DNA of 64,000 bases. Source: Paenalicyclobacillus ferrooxydans. GTDB taxonomy: Bacteria; Bacillota; Bacilli; Alicyclobacillales; Alicyclobacillaceae. Where the stretch lies: positions 1 through 64,000 of the forward strand of contig NZ_LJCO01000042.1 of the NCBI RefSeq assembly GCF_001399675.1, in the 5' to 3' direction. Under the pieces are notes generated by a model. It was not told the origin of the DNA. It made no database searches and saw nothing but the letters and a program-made list of their open reading frames with translations. How positions within the stretch are numbered: position 1 is the stretch's first letter; each line of letters starts with the position of its first letter. Positions 51,932-61,700 of this stretch are shown here, one piece after another. Position numbers and translations under genes: made by a program.

Positions 51932-53530
51932 ATGAATTTAGTCGAAACGTCTAGAGCGATTCAACAGGGAAATGTTTCACTCGGTATCGAATTGGGTTCG
52001 ACGCGGATTAAGGCAGTCTTGATTACAGATGACTTTAATATCATTGCATCGGGAAGCTACGTTTGGGAGAATCAGCTCCAAGATGGAATCTGGACCTACG
52101 CTTTAGATGAGGTTTGGTCTGGCATTCAAAGGAGTTATGCTCAGATTGCTGCAGATGTTCAAGGCAAGTATCACATGACCTTGACAAAAATCAGCTCTAT
52201 TGGTGTAAGCGCTATGATGCATGGGTATCTCGCCTTTGCCAAGAATGGTGCGTTGCTGACTCCATTTCGGACTTGGCGCAACAATATCACCGAACAAGCT
52301 GCGGATGACCTGACACAGCTGTTTCAGTTTAATATTCCGCAGCGGTGGAGCATTGCACATCTCTATCAAGCCATTTTAAATCAAGAGCCGCATGTCAACG
52401 AGATTGGTTTTCTAACCACTCTGGCTGGTTATGTACACTGGAAATTGTCCGGAGAGAAGGTCTTAGGGATCGGAGATGCTTCTGGTGTGTTCCCGATTGA
52501 CGAAGACAGCGGGACGTATTCTACCGCCTTTCTCGGTCAGTTCGACTCTCTTCACGATGTAAAGCGATATCCGTGGAATATCCAAGAAATCCTGCCGAAA
52601 GTCTTAAGAGCGGGCGATCCGGCAGGAACATTAACCAGACAAGGGGCGCAGTTACTAGATGTCAGCGGCCATCTCCAGGAGGGCAGTTTGATGGCGCCAC
52701 CGGAGGGTGATGCGGGAACGGGTATGGTCAGTACTAATAGTGTTCGTAAGCGAACCGGGAATATCTCCGTAGGCACGTCTGCTTTTTCCATGATTGTGCT
52801 GGATAAGCCACTTCGGAACGTTTATCGGGATGTCGACATCGTCACGACGCCAAATGGGGCACCTGTTGCGATGGTCCATATTAATAATTGTTCTTCTGAC
52901 ATTAACGCGTGGGCCAACATATTTAAAGAGTTTGCGGAGCGTCTCGGTGTGGATTTAAAACCGGATCGACTATACGAAACGTTATTTCTAGCGACGACCA
53001 AGGCTGACCTTGACGCCGGCGGCCTACTCAATTACAGCTACTTATCGGGTGAGAATATCACGAAAATGCCCGCCGGACGTCCGCTGTTTGTCCGCAATCC
53101 CAATAGTTCATTGACATTGGCAAACTTTATTCAAACTCAGTTGTACGCTGCTTTTGCGCCACTTAAAATGGGAATGGACATCTTGAAAAATGAAGAACAA
53201 ATCAACGCAGATGTTTTCGTCGCTCAAGGCGGCCTGCTGAAAACCCAAGGCATCGGTCAGCAAATTCTATCGAATGCGCTCAATACACCTGTAACCGTCA
53301 TGAGTACAGCAGGTGAAGGCGGTGCTTGGGGTATGGCAGTGTTAGCGGTCTATGCCAAACACGGCGTCGGGCGCGTAAGTCTGGAAGACTTCTTAGACCA
53401 GGAGGTCTTTACGAATCCTGACAGCGTTACGTTGAATCCAGAGCCAAGCGGGGTTGCTGGATATGAAGCATTTATGAAGCGATATCAAGCTGGTCTACCG
53501 ATTGAGTCCACGGCAGTGCAGTGCATCTAA
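51932..53530 (+). CDS. FGGY-family carbohydrate kinase, probable L-ribulokinase
   Basis: A 532-residue kinase of the FGGY fold. The N-terminal phosphate loop GIELGSTRIKAVLI, the GDAGTGMVS segment with the catalytic Asp, the SVGTSAFSMIVL motif and a C-terminal GGLLKTQGIGQQIL with GEGGAWGMAVLA are visible. It starts six bases after the porter gene. As araA and araD are present and no classical araB is, I infer that it phosphorylates L-ribulose. This longer kinase type is also the one found in arabinose operons of lactobacilli, as I recall. Xylulokinase activity is the alternative. Confidence 0.85.
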   Translation: MNLVETSRAIQQGNVSLGIELGSTRIKAVLITDDFNIIASGSYVWENQLQDGIWTYALDEVWSGIQRSYAQIAADVQGKYHMTLTKISSIGVSAMMHGYLAFAKNGALLTPFRTWRNNITEQAADDLTQLFQFNIPQRWSIAHLYQAILNQEPHVNEIGFLTTLAGYVHWKLSGEKVLGIGDASGVFPIDEDSGTYSTAFLGQFDSLHDVKRYPWNIQEILPKVLRAGDPAGTLTRQGAQLLDVSGHLQEGSLMAPPEGDAGTGMVSTNSVRKRTGNISVGTSAFSMIVLDKPLRNVYRDVDIVTTPNGAPVAMVHINNCSSDINAWANIFKEFAERLGVDLKPDRLYETLFLATTKADLDAGGLLNYSYLSGENITKMPAGRPLFVRNPNSSLTLANFIQTQLYAAFAPLKMGMDILKNEEQINADVFVAQGGLLKTQGIGQQILSNALNTPVTVMSTAGEGGAWGMAVLAVYAKHGVGRVSLEDFLDQEVFTNPDSVTLNPEPSGVAGYEAFMKRYQAGLPIESTAVQCI

Positions 53531-53592
53531 CCAACTTTGAAAGTGCCAATGGTCCAACAAGAAGTTATAACGAGTTTTCACGTGCGACACAC

Positions 53593-53616
53593 AGAGCCTC
53601 AATTCGTTGGGGCTCT
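53593..53616 (+). promoter_or_regulatory. UUCG-tetraloop hairpin between kinase and araR
   Basis: AGAGCCTCAA and TTGGGGCTCT pair (one T-G) around TTCG, a very stable RNA hairpin. No T run follows, so it is probably an mRNA processing or stabilising element or a weak attenuator that lowers araR expression. Confidence 0.6.
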
Positions 53617-53651
53617 AAAGTGTCACTATCACTTTGTTAAGGGAAAATCAC

Positions 53652-54758
53652 ATGACGAAAAAATATGAGCTCGTGAAGCAGGATATCAGCGAAAAAATTC
53701 TGTCCGAAGTATACAAAGTCAATGAGAAGCTGCCAACCGAATCAGAGCTCATGGAGATCTATCAAGTGAGTCGGTTCACAGTCAGACATGCAATTGGTGA
53801 GCTTGAGAAGGAGAACTTTGTTTACCGCATTCAAGGCGGAGGAATGTTTGTAAACGACTGGAAAAGCAAACCTAGAGCGATCGCTGACAATAAGACAATT
53901 GGCCTGATTACGACCCATATTGCGGATTATATTTTCCCTAATATTATTACAGGCATTGATAACTACATCTCGAATTACGGTTATTCTGTTCTGATTGCAG
54001 GTACTCAAAACAATCCCGATAAAGAACGGAAAAGCTTAACCAACCTGTTATCGAATCAGTTGTCCGGGTTAATCATTGAACCAACCAGAAGTGCCCTGAG
54101 CAACGTGAACAAAAATATTTATGAGAACATCAAATCCATGGGTATCCCGATGCTCTTCATCAACGCTGTCTATGACGGTTTGGATATCCCATATTTGATT
54201 ATGGATGATGTGAAGATCGGGGAAATGGCCACAAATCGTTTGATAGCCCTTGGGCATAAACAAATTGTGGGTATCTTCAAGGTCGATGATAAACAAGGCA
54301 TTCATCGAATGAATGGCTATATCAAAGCCTATCAGGGCCATCCTGAGATCTCCAACCTCAGCGAAATTATGATGTATCAGACCGAGGAAAATAAAGTCAA
54401 CTTGTTAAAGAGGCTCTATACGATCCTGACAAGGCCCAAATTTGTTCCGACCGCGATTGTTTGTTATAACGACCAGTTAGCGATTCAGGTCATCAACTTC
54501 GTTAAAGAAATCGGCTTGAAAGTGCCGGAGGATCTCTCCGTTATCGGTGTGGATGATTATCAGTTTTCTCAATTTATCAGTCCGGCATTAACAACCATTC
54601 GCCATCCACAAGAAAGAATGGGCCTCGATGCCGGTGAAATGATCATCAATATGATCAATAAGCAGCCTGTTACATCAAAGATATACGAGCCGGAAATCAT
54701 TCAAAGAGATTCTGTAAGAGCGATTGAACATGCGAACGACGCGTATGAAGGCACCTAA
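53652..54758 (+). CDS. araR: Arabinose operon repressor AraR (GntR-type HTH, LacI-type effector domain)
   Basis: A 368-residue regulator. Residues about 1-70 form a GntR winged helix (VKQDISEKILSEVYKVNEKLPTE style start, then SRFTVRHAIGELEKENFVYR and GGGMFV). From about 85 on it is a LacI/GalR-type periplasmic-binding-protein fold (GLITTHIADYIFPNII ... VPEDLSVIGVDDYQFSQFISP ... LTTIRHP). This chimera is diagnostic for AraR, which releases its operators when L-arabinose binds. AAGGGA precedes the ATG at 53652. It is the last gene of the rightward unit and so is autoregulated. The repeat island starts 65 bp after its stop. Confidence 0.94.
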   Translation: MTKKYELVKQDISEKILSEVYKVNEKLPTESELMEIYQVSRFTVRHAIGELEKENFVYRIQGGGMFVNDWKSKPRAIADNKTIGLITTHIADYIFPNIITGIDNYISNYGYSVLIAGTQNNPDKERKSLTNLLSNQLSGLIIEPTRSALSNVNKNIYENIKSMGIPMLFINAVYDGLDIPYLIMDDVKIGEMATNRLIALGHKQIVGIFKVDDKQGIHRMNGYIKAYQGHPEISNLSEIMMYQTEENKVNLLKRLYTILTRPKFVPTAIVCYNDQLAIQVINFVKEIGLKVPEDLSVIGVDDYQFSQFISPALTTIRHPQERMGLDAGEMIINMINKQPVTSKIYEPEIIQRDSVRAIEHANDAYEGT

Positions 54759-54822
54759 ACAGGAGCCTTACAAAGGAGTCCAACCGACACCACACAGACT
54801 TGTGCTCATGTGAGTGCACAAA

Positions 54823-55503
54823 AAGGAACTCAGTTCCTCTCTGACGTGGCGCAGTAGATTGCGGTGGACTTTAGAGGAACTCAGTTCCTCTCTGACGTGG
54901 CGCCTCAGCTTGCCCCCGATTTTAGAGGAACTCAGTTCCTCTCTGACGTGGCGCCTCAGCTTGCCCCCGATTTTAGAGGAACTCAGTTCCTCTCTGACGT
55001 GGCGCAGTAGATTGCGGTGGACTTTAGAGGAACTCAGTTCCTCTCTGACGTGGCGCCGTAGTTTGCCGCCGATTTTAGAGGAACTCAGTTCCTCTCTCAC
55101 GCTGCGCCGTAGATTGCCACCGACTTTAGAGGAACTCAGTTCCTCTCTGACGTGGCGTCGCAGCTTGCCGCCGATTTTAGAGGAACTGAGTTCCTCTCTC
55201 ACGTGGCGTCGTAGCTTGCCGCCGATTTTAGAGGAACTCAGTTCCTCTCTGACGTGGCTCCGCAGCTTGCCGCCGATTTTAGAGGAACTGAGTTCCTCTC
55301 TCACGTGGCTCCGCAGCTTGCCGCCGATTTTAGAGGAACTCAGTTCCTCTCTGACGTGGCTCCGCAGCTTGCCGCCGATTTTAGAGGAACTCAGTTCCTC
55401 TCTGACGTGGTGCCGCAGCTTGCCGCCGATTTTAGAGGAACTCAGTTCCTCTCTGACGTGGTGCCGCAGCTTGCCCCCCGATTTTAGAGGAACTCAGTTC
55501 CTC
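54823..55503. repeat. Array of 51-bp tandem repeats, each with a 17-bp palindrome
   Basis: Fourteen copies of the palindrome GAGGAACTSAGTTCCTC start at 54823 (first base imperfect), 54874, then every 51 bp to 55435, and at 55487 (one 52-bp unit). The 34-bp parts between them are near-identical variants (TCTGACGTGGC ... GATTTTA). The palindrome itself is almost invariant, while the 34-bp parts differ by several bases. As 51 is divisible by three, long frames stay open on both strands (to 274 and 178 codons), but none has a convincing start. It lies between araR and the pullulanase terminator. Confidence 0.95.
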
Positions 55504-55520
55504 TGTGAGGCTCACGCCCC

Positions 55521-55607
<87 letters not shown>

Positions 55608-55645
55608 TCGGCCGTCCGCGCCCCGCCCTGACTGTTGAACTTTAT

Positions 55646-55673
55646 AAAAAAGTCCCTGCAGATTTGCAGGGAC
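55646..55673 (-). terminator. Terminator of pullulanase gene
   Basis: On the minus strand AGTCCCTGCA and TGCAGGGACT pair (loop AATC) and are followed by TTTTTTATAAA. It lies about 100 bp past the pullulanase stop and keeps its transcript out of the repeat island. Confidence 0.88.
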
Positions 55674-55700
55674 TCCTGTCTTCTTTCTTGTTAACCACCA

Positions 55701-55762
55701 ACCGTGTTCAACCGTGTTCAACCGTGTTCAACCATGTTCAACCATGTTCAACCGTGTTCAAC
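55701..55762. repeat. Six 10-bp repeats
   Basis: ACCRTGTTCA is repeated six times (two units with A at the variable base), plus two bases. It lies between the pullulanase stop codon and its terminator, so it is in the 3' untranslated region. Confidence 0.92.
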
Positions 55763-55773
55763 GCTCATCTTCG

Positions 55774-58653
55774 TTACGATTGATACAATACCTCGCACGT
55801 GATGGCCGGAACGCTTACTGTTCCACTCGCGTGTCCGATATCATGGTTTCCGATTACATTTGCGGTGCCAGCAATGTGCCAATTTCCTGCGGGAAGGTTG
55901 AACGTGGTCTGTCCCCCCGGATTGTAGATGACGATGATGTTCTTCCACCTATCTCCGTTCGCATGGTTTTTCAGCTCAAACTCCACAGTGTTGCTCGGAC
56001 TGCTTAGGAAGCTCAGGTTATCTCGGATTTGCTGGGCTGTGGTCATCCGAAATGCCGGATGATCGGCACGTAGATGAATCAGACCTGCGTAGTAGTTGAA
56101 GACGTTCATGTACTCCGCCTTTCTTGCCCAGTTGAACTCGTTCACCTTATCCTCCGCATTGTAGCTGTTCCCATTTCCGCCCTTCGTCCGCAGCATCTCC
56201 TCACCGCCCTGCATGAACGCCACTCCTTGAGACGTCATCACGATGGCCTGTGCGAGTTCATCCATCTTGATTCGAAGAGCCTTCGAGGCCGTTGGGTTGC
56301 TCAGCTTCAGCTTATCCCAGAGGGTGTAGTTGTCGTGAGACGTCACATAGTTGATGGTCTCGGAAGGAGCTGCCGCAAAATCATGAATGGAGCTGTTGTA
56401 GTCGATGCTTCCAACGACACCGTTCTCGATGGCTGACACGTAACCTTGACCGCCCATGGCGTATCCAAGAGCGCTTGGTTGAAAGACATTTCCCTCGATG
56501 GCGTTACGCAGGTTGTCGTTGAATACGCCAATGCCAAGACCCTGTTGTTGACCCTTGGTCAGCAGTTGACTCGCCGGAAGCCCGGACGTACCACCAGTCC
56601 ACGGCTCGCCGTAAAGGACGATGTTCGGGTCCATCGCGTGAAGTTCCTGAGATACCTTCTTCATCGTGTTGACGCCAAGCAACGCCATCAGGTCGAAGCG
56701 GAATCCATTCACGTGGTATTCCTTCACCCAGTACGCCAGCGAATCCAAGATGAACTTCTGCACCATCGGCCGTTCGCTCGCGACTTCGTTTCCGACGCCC
56801 GATCCGTTGTACAGATTCCCCTCAGCGTCTGTTCGCCAGAAGTACCCAGGGACCAGTGTATTCAGTGCCGAACCTTGCACTGCAAAGGTATGGTTGTACA
56901 CGACGTCCATGATAACCCCGATGTGTTGTCGATGAAGGCTCTGAATCATTTCCTTCGCTTGCGTAATCCTCGCCGTTCCCAGCGGAGTTGTGGCGTACAT
57001 ACCTTCCGGGACATTGAAGTTCATCGTGTCGTATCCCCAATTGTACGTGTACCCGGGATCCGGAAACTCCTGCATGGGCATAATCTGCACGTAATTCACA
57101 CCGAGTTGTTTTAAGCTCGCAACGCCCGTCTTCACGTGGTCGGGGCCGAGCGTGCCGTGCTCCGTGAAGGCGAGATATTTGCCTGGGTACTTGAAGCCGC
57201 CGTTCGGATCGATGGAGAAGTCCCGGACGCTGACCTCATAAATCGTGGCATCCACAGGGTTTGGCACACCTTGAAAGTGGTCTCCATTCCATCCTTTCGG
57301 GTTCGTGGCAGCAAGGTCAACAATCATTCCTCGTGTGCCGGTGGGGGCGATTGCGGTTGCGTATGGATCGACCGCAGTGTTCGTCTTTCCATCAATGGTT
57401 ACGCTGTACAAGTAATACCACCCGTTCAGGTTCCCTGGCACAACCGCTTTCCAAGTGCCTCCGGCACCTCGTTGCATCGGAACTTGGCGCGTCACCTGGC
57501 CCGTGGCCGAAGAAAACAGCTGCAGGTTCATCTGGCTTGCCGTTGGAGCCCAGACACGAAACGAAGATGACTTTTGCGTCCAGACGTTGCCAAGCGTCCC
57601 GCCATAGTAATACTGCGGGAGATTCAGGACATCCCGCGGCACCACCGTCTCCGGTGTAAACCCTGTCGCACTCAGGCTAAGTGTGTGGGTCACGTTCGGA
57701 GCACTTCCGAGTGTCAATTTCACCAGGTTGGTCGTCACACCTGCGGATGAGGTGGGGAGCGACTGATTCGGATTGTTGATGGTATCGTACACGGCATTTG
57801 TCGAAGGCACATACGAAAAGGTCACCTTTGTGCCGGATGTCGGAACCTGAATCGTCACGTTATTGCTCGGATACGCAGTATTCCAAGACCCGCCCAGGAC
57901 AATCTTGTACTGGTACGTTCCCTGGTTTAAAACTGCCGAGAACTGATAGAGATTCGAGTTGATCTCTTTCATCGCCGTCGTTTTCGATGCAGGGTTCCAA
58001 TTGCTCTTCGCCCCAACCTGGGTCTGAAAATCCCCTGCGACGACGGCCTGCAGGGTTACACCGTTGGAGACAGAGGTGATTGGAATCGTCGTGTGGGTCG
58101 TCTCATCCGTCAAGGTGAACTGGTTTGGCCCAGTGAGCGTAATCGGCTCAATGAGGCTGGCGTTGATCGTCTTGGAGCCATCCAAAAACGCACTCGTAAA
58201 CCGAGGTTTGATGGCGGCATCCGCGGCTTGGGCTGAATAGTAGATCGTCGGATCGCCCTGGATCAGCCAGACCTGCGCCTGCCCGTTGGTCACGTTAATG
58301 TATCGGTTGGAGGAAATGTCCTCGGCCGCCCAGTCTCCCTGCCTGACGATGACTCCAACTTGGGTGTTGTTCCCCGGAATCTGCGCTGTTGCCACTTCAC
58401 CAAAAGCATCACTGCCGCTGAAATTATAGGCAGCGCCCCCAAGGCTCTGAGGCTGGTACGGCCACATCCAGAGGTTCCATCCGTTGTAGTTGTTGTCGAA
58501 CCGGTGATAGTGAACGGTTACAGTGGTTTCAGCCGATCCGGCAAACGCCGTTGACATCGGCAATGAGAACGCGAACACAGCGAGAACCGCGGCGAACAAA
58601 CGGATCATCAACACCCAACTTCGCCGCATCGTTCCATGAGTCTTCTCCTTCAA
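55774..58653 (-). CDS. Secreted type I pullulanase (GH13, CBM41-CBM48)
   Basis: A 959-residue exoenzyme that cuts alpha-1,6 bonds in pullulan and branched starch. A signal peptide ends at AFAGS (about 38). A CBM41 domain follows (VHYHRFDNNYNGWNLWMWP, about 46-135), then an X-type beta domain, a CBM48 (SFRVWAPTASQMNL, about 364-445) and the GH13 barrel. Diagnostic are the pullulanase motif YNWGYD at 537-542, DVVYNHT, nucleophile Asp654 in GFRFDLMALLG, acid Glu683 in YGEPWTGG and VTSHDN. TTG 58653 is used as start (AAAGGGGG upstream). The operator at 58719 suggests maltose-type induction. It is monocistronic, with its terminator at 55646. Confidence 0.94.
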   Translation of the reverse strand: MKEKTHGTMRRSWVLMIRLFAAVLAVFAFSLPMSTAFAGSAETTVTVHYHRFDNNYNGWNLWMWPYQPQSLGGAAYNFSGSDAFGEVATAQIPGNNTQVGVIVRQGDWAAEDISSNRYINVTNGQAQVWLIQGDPTIYYSAQAADAAIKPRFTSAFLDGSKTINASLIEPITLTGPNQFTLTDETTHTTIPITSVSNGVTLQAVVAGDFQTQVGAKSNWNPASKTTAMKEINSNLYQFSAVLNQGTYQYKIVLGGSWNTAYPSNNVTIQVPTSGTKVTFSYVPSTNAVYDTINNPNQSLPTSSAGVTTNLVKLTLGSAPNVTHTLSLSATGFTPETVVPRDVLNLPQYYYGGTLGNVWTQKSSSFRVWAPTASQMNLQLFSSATGQVTRQVPMQRGAGGTWKAVVPGNLNGWYYLYSVTIDGKTNTAVDPYATAIAPTGTRGMIVDLAATNPKGWNGDHFQGVPNPVDATIYEVSVRDFSIDPNGGFKYPGKYLAFTEHGTLGPDHVKTGVASLKQLGVNYVQIMPMQEFPDPGYTYNWGYDTMNFNVPEGMYATTPLGTARITQAKEMIQSLHRQHIGVIMDVVYNHTFAVQGSALNTLVPGYFWRTDAEGNLYNGSGVGNEVASERPMVQKFILDSLAYWVKEYHVNGFRFDLMALLGVNTMKKVSQELHAMDPNIVLYGEPWTGGTSGLPASQLLTKGQQQGLGIGVFNDNLRNAIEGNVFQPSALGYAMGGQGYVSAIENGVVGSIDYNSSIHDFAAAPSETINYVTSHDNYTLWDKLKLSNPTASKALRIKMDELAQAIVMTSQGVAFMQGGEEMLRTKGGNGNSYNAEDKVNEFNWARKAEYMNVFNYYAGLIHLRADHPAFRMTTAQQIRDNLSFLSSPSNTVEFELKNHANGDRWKNIIVIYNPGGQTTFNLPAGNWHIAGTANVIGNHDIGHASGTVSVPAITCEVLYQS

Positions 58654-58673
58654 GGCGCAACCCCCTTTTCGTT

Positions 58674-58711
58674 ATGGCACCAAAACGACAACAAGATGGC
58701 ACCAAAATGAC
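58674..58711. repeat. Short direct repeats upstream of pullulanase
   Basis: ATGGCACCAAAAYGACA occurs at 58674-58690 and 58695-58711. They lie between the LacI-type operator and the start codon, in the leader. Confidence 0.7.
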
Positions 58712-58718
58712 ACCAAAA

Positions 58719-58730
58719 GCAAACGTTTGC
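58719..58730. promoter_or_regulatory. LacI-family operator (MalR/CcpA-like)
   Basis: GCAAACGTTTGC is a perfect 12-bp palindrome with the central CG of LacI/GalR operators and fits the MalR form GCAANCGNTTGC. It lies 66 bp upstream of the pullulanase start. A weaker relative, GCAAACGATTTC (62792-62803), lies upstream of the amylase gene. Both amylolytic genes may thus share maltose or carbon control. Confidence 0.7.
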
Positions 58731-58765
58731 ACAACTCCGCACATTTTGTCTCATGCCCTCACAAC

Positions 58766-61700
58766 TCAGTGCTGCACGCTGCTGTCCGTCACCGTGATGG
58801 CGCCCGTAACTGCCTGACCGTCTGCATTCTGAGCTGCCACGCGGTAGGTCACCGCACTCACGCCGGAAGGTACTGGGATGCTCGCGTGGATGATGCGCTG
58901 TTTGGCGCCCGCCCCGGCCCTTCCAGATGTTGATGCAGGTTGGCCCTTCGCTGGGATGGTTGCCACCGCTTTGTACGATCCGTTGGTCTGCTCCTGGTAC
59001 ACAACGTACTGCGTGGCCCCACGCACAGATGTAATGGCAAGCTCAGCCTTGCCAGCGGCGAATTTGCCTTCAACCGTGGGTGCACTCAGTGGCATGGCGG
59101 GCACATCGACCGACGGAGACACCGCGTTCATTGCACTTGCCGGCTCCACACCTGACTGGCCTGCAGATGAGCCGTGTTGGACCGGTGTGGAACTTGGCCC
59201 AAACAGTGCCTCCACACGAAATGTCTGCGCCTGGTCCGAACGAGACACCTGCAGCTCCAATGTGGTTGCTGACAAAGGCTTACTGGCGGGCTGCCACCGC
59301 CCTTGTTGGTCCTGACGAAGCACCCTGTAACCGGTCGCCCCGGAAACGGGTGTCCAGGCAATGTCGTTGATGGTTCCGGCGACTGTGCTCGTCTCTTGCA
59401 AATACGCCACAGGCGATTTCGACGGTGTAACGAGAATGGCCCCCTGATAGGCAGCAAGATTCAACGTCACTTGTCCATCTTGAACGGTGTACCACTGGTT
59501 GTTCAGTTCATCGAGCAATTTTGTGCCGTTTGCAATCGTTCCCTTCATCGGGATGCTGACCGTGGTCGCCTGGTTTTGGTTGTTGAGCGCGACAATGGCT
59601 GATGCATCGGCTGCCTTGCTGCCAAAGACGTCATGGCCGTTTGTGATGGTTCGGGCGAAGGCGTAGACCATACCCTTTGTGTACAACGGTACGAAGTCCC
59701 CGGTCTGAAGCACAGGGTTCGCATTTCGGATAGCACCCAACTTGCGGTAATGATTGAGCAAATCCGTGTTTTGGTTGTCCCAAGGGTACGTGTGTCGACT
59801 GAGCGGATCGCTGTAGCCCGTCAGGCCAGCTTCGTCGCCGTACCAGATTGTCGGATCGCCCGGGAAGCCAAATTGCAAGTCAGACACGAGTTTCATCCGT
59901 TCAATGCCTATCTTCTGGTTCGCCGCGGAAGGCTGATACTGATCCTGCTGCAATGCAGACATGGTACTCGGCTGTGGTGCATTCTCGAGAATCGTTAAAA
60001 TCCGCATTGTATCCTGCGAGTCGACCAGGTTCATCATGGCGTAGAACGACTGTTTTGGATACTCGCTGTACAGCCGCATGAGGTGCTGGTTGAACCCGGC
60101 GGCGTCGACTCCGTTGTGCTGAACGCTTCCGTCGTTGTATGTGCCGCGGAAAAAGTCAATCACAGCATTGCGGAATTGATAGTTCATTACGCTGTCAAAG
60201 GTCGATCCGGTGAGCCAGTCTGTCCCGTTGTCATTGGTGGCGTTGTTCCAGATCTCGCCGATGATCGCCGCATTCGGGTCAATCGACTTCACAGCGTTTC
60301 GGAACCCGCTCCACCAAGCGGTGTTGTAGTTTCCGTTGTCCGCTGAGTCGAGACGCCAGCCGCTCGCCCCAAGCTCAATCCAGTGTTTCGCGACCGAATT
60401 TTTACCTGCATAGATGAAATTCTGATAGCTCGGGTTGGACGTGTTGGTCTGCGGCAACGTGTCAATGTTAAACCAGCCGTTATACGGGGTTTGCGGATTC
60501 CCCGTCCACTCATACCAAGAATAGTACGGTGATGAGGTTGGGGTGCCAGACTGATACGCCTGCCATGCGCCCTGGGTCTGGAAGTTCCCGAACTTGTTGA
60601 AATAGACACTGTCGCTCCCCGTATCCTCAAAGACCCCGTCCAGAATGATGTGGAATCCCTTGGCATGAGCCGCTTTGACAAGGTTCAGCCAGTCCTGCTG
60701 GGTCCCAAAGCCTGGGTCGATCTTCATATAGTTGGCGGTATCGTACTTGTGGTTCGACTCCGCCTGAAAGACCGGCATCAGATAGAGCGTGTTGACGCCA
60801 AGGCTCTTCAAATAATCTAGTTTGTCCTGGATGCCCTGGAGATCACCGCCGAAGAAGTCGATATTCCACTGACCGTTGCCGCGCAGTTGCTGTATAGCCG
60901 GGTTGGACGAACTCGGGACATTGGGGTCATACGGCGGGCTGTTCCAGTTTTGATGAAACTCGATTGGCCCAAGAGACTCCTGACCGCTGCTGTTTACATA
61001 GATGCCCTTTTGCGTATTCGGATTTTCGTCGTTCGCGATGTTCCCGTTGTAGAACCTGTCCGGCATAATTTCATAAATCACCGCGTGCTTCAACCAGTTC
61101 GGCGTCTGGAAACCCTTTTGATACACGCTGACTTGATAGCTCGGTCCATTTGGCGTAAACCCAACTGCCCCCGGCCCTTCCAACTGTGACCCATTGTCGT
61201 CGTAATAGATGGTTTGACCGCCCGCAGTTTGTGTCTCGAATTGGTACCACATCGTCCCCGGCTGACTCACATCAGATGCGGGGATTGTGACCGTCCACCA
61301 GCTGTACTGAGATGCGTCGGGAACACCCGCTTGGTGCTGAATTTCACTCGCCGACATCTGAAGCGGCTGCATCGGCAAGTCGGTTTCTCCCGACTGACCC
61401 GCCGCACCCCACAGTCGAAGCGTCGCACTCTTGAGATCGAGAGGTCCGCGCAGCCGGAGCGTGATCGGCGTACCGACAGGATCTGCTCCAAACGGTGAAC
61501 GATAGAACGTACTAAACGAGTCATGGTAGTAGGCCTTCATCCACGCGGGCAATGGGCCGACGAGAAGCGTCGCCTGACGATCCAAAGAGACGTTCACCGC
61601 ACCGTCGCCGTCTTTCGCTTCTGTGTTCAGGTCCACCGTATAGAGCCCGTCCGGCAGGGACGACGGCACTTGGAACTGCACGCTGCTCCAACCAGCATTC

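Noticed and set aside
54823-55503. CRISPR array
   Set aside because: Repeats are direct with palindromes, but the 34-bp parts between them are near-identical rather than unique spacers, and no cas gene is present.
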